Positions 19,418 through 27,242 of a stretch of 27,253 bases of DNA are shown in pieces; position 1 is the stretch's first letter; every line of letters starts with the position of its first letter. The DNA comes from Chromera velia (Eukaryota; Sar; Chromeraceae). The notes beneath the pieces were generated by a model, which was not told the origin of the DNA, searched no databases, and saw only the letters and a program-made list of their open reading frames with translations. The position numbers and the translations under genes were made by a program. The stretch is taken from NCBI GenBank assembly GCA_018398765.1, contig JAHBMJ010001469.1, positions 3,246 to 30,498 on the forward strand. The letters run 5' to 3'.

Positions 19418-20807
19418 AAGAAAGAAAGAAAGGAAGGAAGGAAGGAAGGAAGAAAGAAGGAAAGAAAGATTGAAGTGTGAGGCGATTGCTGGATCGAAGG
19501 AACGTGTGAGGAGAGGTGCACAGAGGAAAACGACGGGAGGTTCACTGAATTTGACACGAGAAGGAAGCAAGCCCTCAATGAAGCAAGACTGTAGAAAAGA
19601 GGAACATTACTTGTTTGTTCTCCAATGACAGGCGAAACGAAAAGAACGCAGGAGGCAGAACGAATAAGAAAATTTGGAAAGAAACGCATGAGAAAAAACT
19701 GCTTGCCAAAGGCGGCCCAAGGAAGCAAGATGAACCGAAGGAGGGAGAAAGACACGTACAAGCCCCTCTGTCTTATTTCGGCAACTCACATTTTTTCAAT
19801 TCAAGGCATGAAGAAAAGGAGGATTGTAGAATAAATGTGATAAAAGATGCGGATAGAAGGCCGGCGCCTCTTTTCATCGTGAATTCAATCGATGAAGACC
19901 CACAGCTCAAGCTCGAGACAAGCAAGCGAGCAACCAGGCTGCATGGATCCGGTTCCCAAGACAACCAGACAAGCTGGCAAGCGGCACACCGTGTCTGACT
20001 TCACATAATCAGATCCTGGTTTCTGCATTCGTATGGCAATGCGAAGATTCCAATCGAAGCTTCTCCCTGTCTCTTCCCTCCCCTCCCTGTTTTTCCCTCC
20101 CGATGCAGAAGAAGCTGTGCGTCGAAGCCTCCAAGTCGCAGTCGATGAATGCACAAACGCAACCTTCCCTCACAACTGCGACGCGAACGCTGGCTGCACC
20201 GACACGCCTTCCAGCTTCACCTGTGCGTGCAATGCCGGTTATTCGGACTCAAGCGGGGGCATCGGCACATCATGTGCAGGTGTGTCTGATGGAAGCATGA
20301 CTTGGTTTTCTGATTCGTGCAGTAAGATCAGGGAACGGTAAAAGAAACAAATTTGGGCAGAGCGGAGGGCCGACGAAGCCTTCTTGTTTCATCTTCTCTG
20401 TGCAGAAACAACAGTTCAGTCGACCTTTCACTTTTCGCTGCCTGCCCATTTCGGCGTGGAAAAATGTTCTCACAAATGTTTAATTGTCAGATCCCAATCT
20501 TTAGGCAGTACACTTCCCTCCACTCTCAGCATCAGCGTCTGGGATTTGCATCCCTGGGTGATCACCTCCCTCCGAATGGTTGCAGCTGTTGCGTGTGACG
20601 AGGTCAACGACTCTCAGCCGAACACTCTCACAGCGAACGTTCAACGGGCCGACTCCGGTCAGACGGGAAGCACAACTGCCACCGCCACGTTCACCTACAC
20701 ATGCGACTCTGGTTACGAACTTAGTGGCGCCGCTGGAGTCACGTTTTCCTGCACAGGAGATTCTGTTGGGGTCTCAACGTGGAAGGGCACCCCTCCGACG
20801 TGCTCAG

Positions 20808-20840
<33 letters not shown>

Positions 20841-20850
20841 TATGTGTGTA

Positions 20851-20891
<41 letters not shown>

Positions 20892-23800
20892 AAGGAAGGA
20901 AGGAAGGGCGAAGGCTTTCAGCATCTGCCGTCATGCAAGTGGTGTACATGCAGAATAAGAAAGAGGACAGACAGACAATTTGGTATATCACCGCCACAAT
21001 AGATTGAGAGGTGGGCATCAGGAAATTGGAAAGTGGGCAGGGAGGGAAGGGGACAGGCAGCAGGAGTTTTGAAAGGAGAGTGGACACAAACAGGGAGGAC
21101 AGAAACAGCAAGAGTTCAAATTCTTATACCCACCATCGGAGCCTCTTTCAAGTCTCTGGCCCCTGCCATTTTCTCCGTTGCAGCTGTCACGTGTGATGAG
21201 ACCAGCGACTCACAACCGAACACGCTGGGCACAGGGGTTGTGAGGACAGACTCCTCTCAGACAGGAAGCACAACGGACACGGCAACCTTCACATACAATT
21301 GTCAAAATGGGTACTCTCTTGACAGCGCCGCCGCTGTCACGTTCACGTGCACAGGAGATTCGTATGCGACGTCCACCTGGAAGGGAACCCCCCCGACTTG
21401 TACAGGTAGGTGTGTCAGATGAATGAATAAAATTTAGGCAGGAAGTTGCCAAAAGAGAACGTGCACACTGCGGAGTAGACAGACCATCGGTGAGAGGACG
21501 GAAAAGTTAAACCAAAAGAGAAGCACCAAGACAAAAAAAGCATGGGGGTAAAAGGGAGGGAGAAGACAGACTGAAGTAACTCAATAACAAAGAAACAATT
21601 ATGCACACCTTGAAGATGGTGTTGTTTCTCTTATGACCGTCATTTGTTGCCACGCTCTGTGAACAGTCGGTTCATCAAAGATTTTTGTCTGAGGCACAAA
21701 TGGGTAAGCGTAATAAGTATGCAACATGGATGGGCAAACATGCAGATGACCAGATATATGAAGTCCAAAACCCCCCGGGCGAAGGACCCGACAAAGAAGT
21801 CGTCACACCAAGTGCCGCTGCAGCAACATTCTCTTTTGCTGAGCCGTCGCGCGCAGAAACCGTTTCTTGTTGACTATTGTGCCTCCCTTTCCATTTGCAG
21901 CTGCCTCCTGTGATGAGGTCAACGACTCTCAGCCCAACACTCTCGGAGCGCAGGTCAACCGGGCAGACTCCGGTCAGACGGGAAGTACAACTGCGACCGC
22001 CACGTTCACGTACACATGTGACAACGGGTATTCTCTTGACAGCGCTGCTGCGGTCACCTTCACCTGCACAGGAGATTCTGTTGGGGTCTCCACGTGGAAG
22101 GGAACGCCCCCGACATGCTCAGGTGGGCCTGCGGTCCCATGCAGTAGAATGAAAGGCGGGACCGACCATGCACGGAGGAATCTGCACACGTGCAGCATTA
22201 AGAAACGCAGCAGTTTGTGAGTGTAGCACGGTCTTGAGGTCTCTTTTATGCATGGGACAGCAGCAAGGCCTTGATAAGTCTTCGATTTATGTTTCTCCGA
22301 ATGCCTTCAGGCATGAACGATCGGTCGTACTTACTGCCAGAAAACATTGCGCATGATTGGCTAATGCACTCGCCATACACGCCTCTTTCTGCTGCAGTTG
22401 TTGCCTGTAATGAGGTCAGTGACCCCCAACCGAACACACTCGGTACCGGAGTTGTGCGGACAGACTCTTCTCAAACAGGGAACACCGGCGATACCGCGGA
22501 CTTCACGTTCAATTGCCAAAATGGGTATTCTCTGGACAGCGCTGCCACTGTCACGTTCTCCTGCACAGCAGATTCGTATGGAACTTCGACTTGGAAGGGA
22601 ACGCCGCCCACTTGCTCAGGTGAGACGAGGATGGGATCACGCAGATAGCAGCCGTTGCAGTCTTTGTAAACTAATCTGTACAGCGGTAGAAAGAAGTGAG
22701 GGGTGTGGACAAGTGTGGAGCAGGCAGGCAGGAAGAAACGGCTGGATGGATGGAGGAGAGGGCTCTTTCGTCCAGTGCGTACAAAAGAGCACCTCCTTCT
22801 GAATTTCTTTAATTTAAGCTTGTGCATCTTTCTGGTTGCAGCCGCTTCCTGCGACGAGGTGAACGATCCTCAGCCGAACACACTCGGATCGAAAGCTCAA
22901 CGCACTGACTCTTCTCAGACGGGAAGTACTACGGGTACGGCGACTTTCACCTACACATGCGAAAGTGGATACACTCTAGATAGCGCAGCTGCGGTCACAT
23001 TCACTTGCACAGGAGATTCGTATGGGGCATCCACTTGGAAGGGTACCCCTCCGACGTGTTCAGGTCAGATGAAGGGGTCTTGCGATCTGGCTGCACATTT
23101 CTGGTTCTTCGTCTTTTATTACGTGCAGCTGTAGGTTCATGCTGAAGTGGGAGAGATGGCTCACTTGTTTGAAGCTTTTCGTCGGTACGCTGTGCATTTT
23201 TGCTTCGTTTGTAGGCTGGCTTTAGGATGAGGCATGGTATGAAGATAAGTTCTCCTTTTGCCGCGGGTGTCTTGACTGTCATAGTGATGATTTTTTCATC
23301 TCACCCTGACTTGAACTGAGTATGCATGTGTAATTACCATAGTTTAGCGCAAAGGGAACAGAGGGATTTATCGGCGTGAGGTTCTCTGACGCTTGTTATG
23401 GTCCGTGCAGCCGCTTCCTGTAATGAGGTCAGCGACTCTCAGCCGAACACTCTCACAGCGAATGTTCAACGTGCCGACTCCGGTCAGGCGGGAAGCACAA
23501 CCGCCACTGCGACGTTCACCTACACCTGCGACAACGGGTACACTCTTGACAGTGCCGCCGCAGTCACGTTCTCCTGCACAGCAGATTCGTATGGAACGTC
23601 TACCTGGAAGGGCACTCCTCCGACGTGCTCAGGTAGGGCCAAACGGAAACGGAACGAAAGCTCATGTACGGTCCAGCAGAAACAAGAAAAGAGAATTGAT
23701 GACGAGAGCCGGAGACGGAGGGATGTCACCTTAATGACAGCAGCTTGGTACAGAAAAGATTCACAGATGGCTGAAAACAGGGTTTCATTCTCAAAGGGGA

Positions 23801-24488
23801 AAAACGAGACAATCACTTGGCCACAAACCCTCACATAAATGAATTGTTCCTGGTTCATGCATTCTGACTTTCGCATCTAGGCGAGAGATCCATCTTGTCA
23901 TCGGCAAACCTATCTGCCTTCCGCCTGCAGCTGTTACTTGCGACGAAACGACCGACTCTCAGCCCAACACACTCGGATCCCGAGTGGTACGGGCCGACTC
24001 CGGTCAGACGGGAAGTACAACTAACTCGGCGACTTTTACTTACGATTGCGAAACTGGGTACGCGCTTGATAGCGCCGCCGCAGTCACCTTCACGTGCACA
24101 GGAGATTCTTACGCGACATCTACTTGGAAGGGCACACCGCCTACTTGCTCAGGTGAGAAAAAGAGGTGAAAAGGCGAAGCTTCACCGCATCTACAGCCAC
24201 GCAAGAGGTGTGCAACATAGAAAAGGGGGCAGTCGGACAATTTGGGGTACCAGAATGAATTTAAAGATGGCGATCAGGAAATTGGAAAGCGGGCATGAAG
24301 AAAAGAAAACAGTAAGCAGGAGTTCTGAAACGAGGACCGGCACAAGAAGGGAGGACAGAAGCAGGAAAAGGTCAAAAGATAAGTATCCATCCTTGCTTTT
24401 GGAGTAAAACCTGTGTTACTCCCCGCCGCTGATCATATCAATGTATCAATTGCGTCGATTTTCTCTCTGTGGGTATCGCACCCCACTC

Positions 24489-24538
<50 letters not shown>

Positions 24539-27240
24539 TGTGTGTGCAGACATTAACGAGTGCAATACAAATACCGACAATTGCCACACTTATTCGAGGT
24601 GTCAAAACAACGGAGGCAGCTTCACGTGTGAGTGCAACGACGGGTACGAGGATGACTCTGCGGGGACAGATGGGACGTCGTGTTTTGGTGAGTGCTGTCT
24701 CTCTTTTGTTGTCTCTCTTGCTCTCTTTCTTTCTTTCTTTCTTTCTTTCTAAATAAAGTAGCATGTCACTGTTTTTGTACCGGTCTGAGGAATATCCATT
24801 TGTTCGTTTTTGAAGTGGTAGAAATGAGATCCCTTCCCTCCCTGCTGCTGATGGCCAAAAACAAAAAAGAGACCCAACGTATCGATTTCGCAGAGCGCCA
24901 TGCAGATTACTAATGAATGAATGACGATGCATGATTGCTCCTCTTCCTTCCTTCATTCATTCATGTATTCATTCATTCATTCATTCATTCATTCTCTCTG
25001 CAGAAATCAACGAATGCACCCACGGAGTACAACAACACAACTGCGACGCCCAAGGAACCTGCACGGACATATACGGGAGTTTCACCTGTGCGTGCAACTC
25101 AGGGTACTTCGACATCAGCTCAGGGAGTGACTCGACACAATGCGGTGAGTGCATGGCGTGCATGCAGAATGTCTAGCTGTCTCTCTCTGATGATGCACTC
25201 CATCCAACCAGAGGACTCAAAGAGCACTACGCTGATAAAGGGAAAAATGAAAAAATAGTCCTGTGCAGCAGAAAAAGTCATTGCTTCACAGACTCCCATC
25301 AGCCAAGCAATTTGTTGGACCAACTTACTTGCCTTTGCCGCTGTCTGTGTTTTTGTTCTCTCTGCAGACGACAGCAACGAATGCACTGTCGCCACGCACA
25401 ACTGCGACGCCAGCGCGGCCTGTACAAACAACGTGCTCAGTTTCACCTGCGCCTGTAACCTAGGCTTCTTGGACGACAGCGCGGGCACAGACGCCACCAG
25501 CTGTGCAGGTGAGATGAATGAAGGGTGTTTAGTTTAAGTGAGGGCGGCATTGGGGGTCAATGGAATAGATGTGCGTGCGACCTGAAATGACCAAACTGAC
25601 TTTTGGACAGCAAAGTTTGATGACGTGCAAACACACTGTGCATTGCCACTTTTGATGTAAACCGAGTGATGGCCTTCCTGATCGATCCGGAGCATCAATC
25701 GTAAATCCAGAGGGGTGTCTTGAACCGCTATCATTTTCGTCCCAACATACGTACACAGAGTGCTGACCTTCTGTCCGCTTGGCAAGCTGTGTGCAAGCGG
25801 TTTTCTTCTCTTTTCTGGGTGCAGATGTAGACGAATGCACACACGCAACACTGAAGCACGACTGCGACACCAACGCTGGGTGTACTAATACATTCGGGAG
25901 TTTCACCTGCCTCTGCAATCATGGGTACTCGGACTCGAGCGGGGGCATTGGCACATCGTGCACAGGTCCGTCTGTCCCTCCCACCAGAGAGAGCAAGAGG
26001 CTGCTTCAATTTATGCAGCAAAATCAGGTGGAAGGGAAAAGAACAGGTCGTGAGCCGCCTGCGCGGCCTTCTTGTGCCACCAACCCGCAGTCACTTCTCT
26101 TTCCACACCCCGACCGATGCCCCCCGGCACAGAGTTCTCCTCAGTCAGTCTTTTTCTGATCCTAAACTTTGAGCTGTACACTTTTGCTCTAGGCAGCACC
26201 CCGCGATACTTATGTGTCTTGACAGACAGCTGCCTTCTTCCCAAATGGTTGCAGCTGTTGCGTGTGACGAGGTCAATGACCCTCAACCCAACACTCTCAC
26301 AGCGAACGTTCAACGGGCAGACTCTTCTCAGACGGGAAACACAACTGCCACCGCCACTTTCACCTACACCTGCGATAACGGATATTCTCTTGACAGTGCC
26401 GCTGCGGTCACGTTCTCTTGTACAGGGGACTCTTTGGGGGTCTCAACGTGGAAGGGCACTCCTCCAACGTGCTCGGGTAAGACAGAGACGGGGAAAGGGC
26501 ATAGGAAGAAAGTGGGCAACGGTATCTGCATTCATGTCTCGTCTAATATTCTCATTATCATGATCACTTGGCGGATGCAAGCAAGTCTCTCATTATCATG
26601 ATCACTTGGCGGATGCAAGCAAGTCTCTCATTATCATGATCACTTGGCAGAAGCAAGCAAGTCTCTCATTATCATGATCACTTGGCGGAAGCAAGCAAGT
26701 CTCTCATTATCATGATCACTTGGCGGAAGCAAGCAAGTCTCTCATTATCATGATCACTTGGCGGAAGCAAGCAAGTCTCTCATTATCATGATCACTTGGC
26801 GGAAGCAAGCAAGTCTCTCATTATCATGATCACTTGGCGGAAGCAAGCAAGTCTCTCACTATCATGATCACTTGGCGGAAGCAAGCAAGTCTTTCTTTTG
26901 TGCGTGCAAAAACAGGTTTTTTCCGCACTACAAAATCGCATCGCGTAACAACAATCAACCGGAAATCCGTTTGTCCCAAATCTTTGACTACCGTGCTTCC
27001 CTCCGTTCCCACCTGCAGCTGTCACGTGTGACGAGACCACCGACTCCCAACCGAACACACTCGGTACCGCTGTTGTGCGGACAGACTCCTCTCAGACGGG
27101 AAGCACAACAGACACAGCGACGTTCACGTACAACTGCAATAATGGGTACACTCTGGACGGCGCCGCCGCAATCACCTTCACGTGCACAGGGGATTCCTAC
27201 GGGGTGTCCACATGGAAGGGGAGCCCTTTGACGTGCACAG
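18015..27240 (+). CDS. Secreted lectin-like/sushi/EGF modular protein (3' incomplete)
   Basis: Exons are 18015-19149, 20109-20279, 20586-20807, 21184-21405, 21901-22122, 22398-22619, 22842-23063, 23411-23632, 23931-24152, 24550-24687, 25004-25144, 25368-25508, 25825-25965, 26255-26476 and 27019-27240. They give 1288 residues, and the gene runs off the right edge. A signal peptide leads an N-terminal segment with an H-type-lectin-like pattern. After it come EGF, seven sushi, four calcium-binding-type EGF and two sushi modules, one per exon. All introns are phase 1 with GT-AG ends. All EGF modules have six Cys; all sushi modules have four Cys and the Trp before the last Cys. No transmembrane segment or GPI signal is in view. 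Sushi and EGF modules serve extracellular protein or carbohydrate contact, so I infer a surface adhesin or matrix protein. Ligand and partners are unknown. Confidence 0.85.
19150..20108 (+). other. Intron 1 (959 nt) with long polypurine tract
   Basis: Phase-1 GT-AG intron. It begins with the 290-bp polypurine tract at 19188-19478 and ends with a strong pyrimidine tract (CCCTCCCTGTTTTTCCCTCC) and GATGCAG. An open frame of 127 codons at 19615-19998 has no module pattern and no convincing acceptor, so I do not call an exon. Confidence 0.65.
19188..19478. repeat. Polypurine tract, (GAAA)n/(GGAA)n/(GA)n
   Basis: About 290 bp that are almost purely purine on the + strand: (GAAA)n with A-rich interruptions, (GGAA)n at 19261-19275 and 19430-19450, and (GA)n at 19393-19417. 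Mirror-symmetric polypurine DNA of this kind can form triplex (H-) DNA. Confidence 0.95.
20109..20279 (+). CDS. Exon 2: EGF module 1
   Basis: 57 codons. It has an 11-residue lead (EEAVRRSLQVA), then VDEC and six Cys in EGF spacing with CACNAGY and an N-A-T glycosylation sequon. Instead of GSFTC it has SSFTC. A second in-frame phase-1 acceptor (TCGCAG) at 20136-20141 would remove the lead and give 138 nt, the length of exon 10. The better pyrimidine tract favours 20109. Confidence 0.8.
20280..20585 (+). other. Intron 2
   Basis: 306-nt phase-1 intron. Its last part (GATCCCAATCTTT...GTACACTT) loosely resembles the end of intron 13, in keeping with the block duplication of exons 2-4 and 13-15. 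Confidence 0.6.
20586..20807 (+). CDS. Exon 3: sushi module 1 (type A)
   Basis: 74 residues starting AVACDEVNDSQPNTL with the type-A signature LTANVQRADS. Cys are at module positions 4, 40, 56 and 73, with Trp at 66. It has YELSGAAG where most copies have LDSAAA. Exon 14 is its closest relative, sharing even the bases before the acceptor (ATGGTTGCAG). Confidence 0.88.
20808..20890. repeat. (GT)n-(GA)n microsatellite forming the 5' splice site
   Basis: The donor of exon 3 is the first GT of this run (CTCAG|GTGTGTGT). The run has a few TATG interruptions and then turns into (GA)n. Confidence 0.92.
20808..21183 (+). other. Intron 3
   Basis: 376-nt phase-1 intron. It starts directly with (GT)n (20808-20871) followed by (GA)n to 20890. 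From about 20908 to 21120 it is clearly related to intron 9 (24174-24385), including the exact word ATCAGGAAATTGGAAAG. Confidence 0.75.
21184..21405 (+). CDS. Exon 4: sushi module 2 (type B)
   Basis: 74 residues starting AVTCDETSDSQPNTLG with the type-B signature GTGVVRTDSSQ. It has the four Cys and Trp of the family. It is closest to exon 15 in the first half. It ends PTCT rather than PTCS. Confidence 0.88.
21406..21900 (+). other. Intron 4
   Basis: 495-nt phase-1 intron from GTAGGTGTG to TTTCCATTTGCAG. I see no repeat or further exon. Frames of 62-89 codons within it lack the module pattern. Confidence 0.6.
21901..22122 (+). CDS. Exon 5: sushi module 3
   Basis: 74 residues starting AASCDEVNDSQPNTLG. 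Its own signature AQVNRADS stands between types A and B. The second half (CTGDSVGVSTWKG) matches exon 3 in sequence. Confidence 0.88.
22398..22619 (+). CDS. Exon 6: sushi module 4
   Basis: 74 residues starting VVACNEVSDPQPNTLG with type-B GTGVVRTDSS. It is the most divergent copy: NTGDTADFTF in the middle and the rare CTADSYGTS variant, shared only with exon 8. Introns 5 (22123-22397, 275 nt) and 6 (22620-22841, 222 nt) flank it. Confidence 0.87.
22842..23063 (+). CDS. Exon 7: sushi module 5
   Basis: 74 residues starting AASCDEVNDPQPNTLG with the signature SKAQRTDSSQ. Cys and Trp are intact. It is followed by donor GTCAGATG. Confidence 0.87.
23064..23410 (+). other. Intron 7
   Basis: 347-nt phase-1 intron. 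It has no microsatellite, and its 3' end is the unusually pyrimidine-poor GTTATGGTCCGTGCAG. Confidence 0.6.
23411..23632 (+). CDS. Exon 8: sushi module 6 (mosaic)
   Basis: 74 residues starting AASCNEVSDSQPNTL. The first half has type-A LTANVQRADS (as exons 3 and 14). The second half has CTADSYGTSTWKG (as exon 6 only). Gln-Ala-Gly replaces Gln-Thr-Gly. It looks like a recombinant of two modules. Confidence 0.87.
23931..24152 (+). CDS. Exon 9: sushi module 7
   Basis: 74 residues starting AVTCDETTDSQPNTLG with SRVVRADSG and a middle (NSATFTYDCETGYALD) not seen in other copies. Cys and Trp are intact. It is the last sushi before the EGF run. Intron 8 (23633-23930, 298 nt) precedes it. Confidence 0.87.
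24153..24549 (+). other. Intron 9
   Basis: 397-nt phase-1 intron. Its first half (24174-24385) is homologous to intron 3. Its 3' end is (CT)n then (GT)n (24483-24548) running straight into CAG, so the microsatellite serves as the polypyrimidine tract. Confidence 0.75.
24483..24548. repeat. (CT)n-(GT)n microsatellite at a 3' splice site
   Basis: About 18 CT units and about 12 GT units, ending GTGTGCAG at the exon 10 acceptor. Confidence 0.93.
24550..24687 (+). CDS. Exon 10: EGF module 2 (calcium-binding type)
   Basis: 46 codons. It starts DINEC, has six Cys, and has GGSFTCECNDGY. This fits the calcium-binding EGF consensus (D-x-[DN]-E-C ... GSFxCxC..GY). It is the only EGF exon of 138 nt; three others are 141. 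Confidence 0.88.
24688..25003 (+). other. Intron 10
   Basis: 316-nt phase-1 intron with a short (CTTT)n at 24721-24750 near the donor and an (ATTC)n run at about 24950-24994 directly before the acceptor CTCTCTGCAG. Confidence 0.75.
24950..24994. repeat. (ATTC)n microsatellite before the exon 11 acceptor
   Basis: About ten ATTC units, interrupted by ATGT, that end 9 bp before the acceptor AG. Confidence 0.9.
25004..25144 (+). CDS. Exon 11: EGF module 3 (calcium-binding type)
   Basis: 47 codons. It starts EINEC, has six Cys and YGSFTCACNSGYFD. It ends TQC with no residue between the last Cys and the splice codon, so the linker to the next module is very short. Confidence 0.87.
25368..25508 (+). 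CDS. Exon 12: EGF module 4
   Basis: 47 codons. It starts DDSNEC and has six Cys. LSFTCACNLGF replaces the usual GSFTC and GY, so calcium binding and the usual turn may be altered. Intron 11 (25145-25367, 223 nt) precedes it. Confidence 0.86.
25509..25824 (+). other. Intron 12
   Basis: 316-nt phase-1 intron from GTGAGATG to TTCTGGGTGCAG. Nothing else is visible in it. Confidence 0.6.
25825..25965 (+). CDS. Exon 13: EGF module 5 (calcium-binding type)
   Basis: 47 codons. It starts DVDECTHAT, has six Cys, FGSFTCLCNHGY and the ending SDSSGGIGTSC, which it shares exactly with exon 2. It is the first exon of the second EGF-sushi-sushi block. Confidence 0.88.
26255..26476 (+). CDS. Exon 14: sushi module 8 (type A)
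   Basis: 74 residues starting AVACDEVNDPQPNTL with LTANVQRADSS. It is the closest relative of exon 3; the first 70 or so bases differ at only a few positions, and ATGGTTGCAG before the acceptor is shared. Intron 13 (25966-26254, 289 nt) precedes it. Confidence 0.88.
26477..27018 (+). other. Intron 14 with 38-bp tandem array
   Basis: 542-nt phase-1 intron, donor TCGG|GTAAGA. Most of it is the nine-copy array at 26551-26892. It ends CCGTTCCCACCTGCAG. Confidence 0.8.
26551..26892. repeat. 38-bp tandem repeat, nine copies
   Basis: Nine head-to-tail units of exactly 38 bp (342 bp). Each starts CTCATTATCATGATCACTTG and ends GCAAGCAAGTCT. Copies 1 and 2 have GCGGATGC, copy 3 GCAGAAGC and later ones GCGGAAGC; copy 9 has CTCACTATC. 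Each unit contains the palindromes ATCATGAT and TGATCA. There are no spacers between units. Confidence 0.97.
27019..27240 (+). CDS. Exon 15: sushi module 9 (type B)
   Basis: 74 residues starting AVTCDETTDSQPNTLG with GTAVVRTDSSQ, closest to exon 4. It has LDGAAAITF and GSPLTC in place of LDSAAAVTF and GTPPTC. Donor CACAG|GTGGG follows, so the gene continues to the right. Confidence 0.87.
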
Positions 27241-27242
27241 GT

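Noticed and set aside
18991-19761. Open frames up to 256 codons on both strands over the polypurine tract
   Set aside because: Lys/Glu/Arg or Ser/Phe polymers from the (GAAA)n repeat inside intron 1; no start context or family pattern.
19615-19998. 127-codon + strand frame in intron 1 as an extra exon
   Set aside because: No Cys pattern like the other modules and no convincing acceptor or donor in phase 1.
26551-26892. CRISPR-like array
   Set aside because: Units are directly adjacent with no unique spacers, and they lie in a eukaryotic intron; it is a minisatellite.
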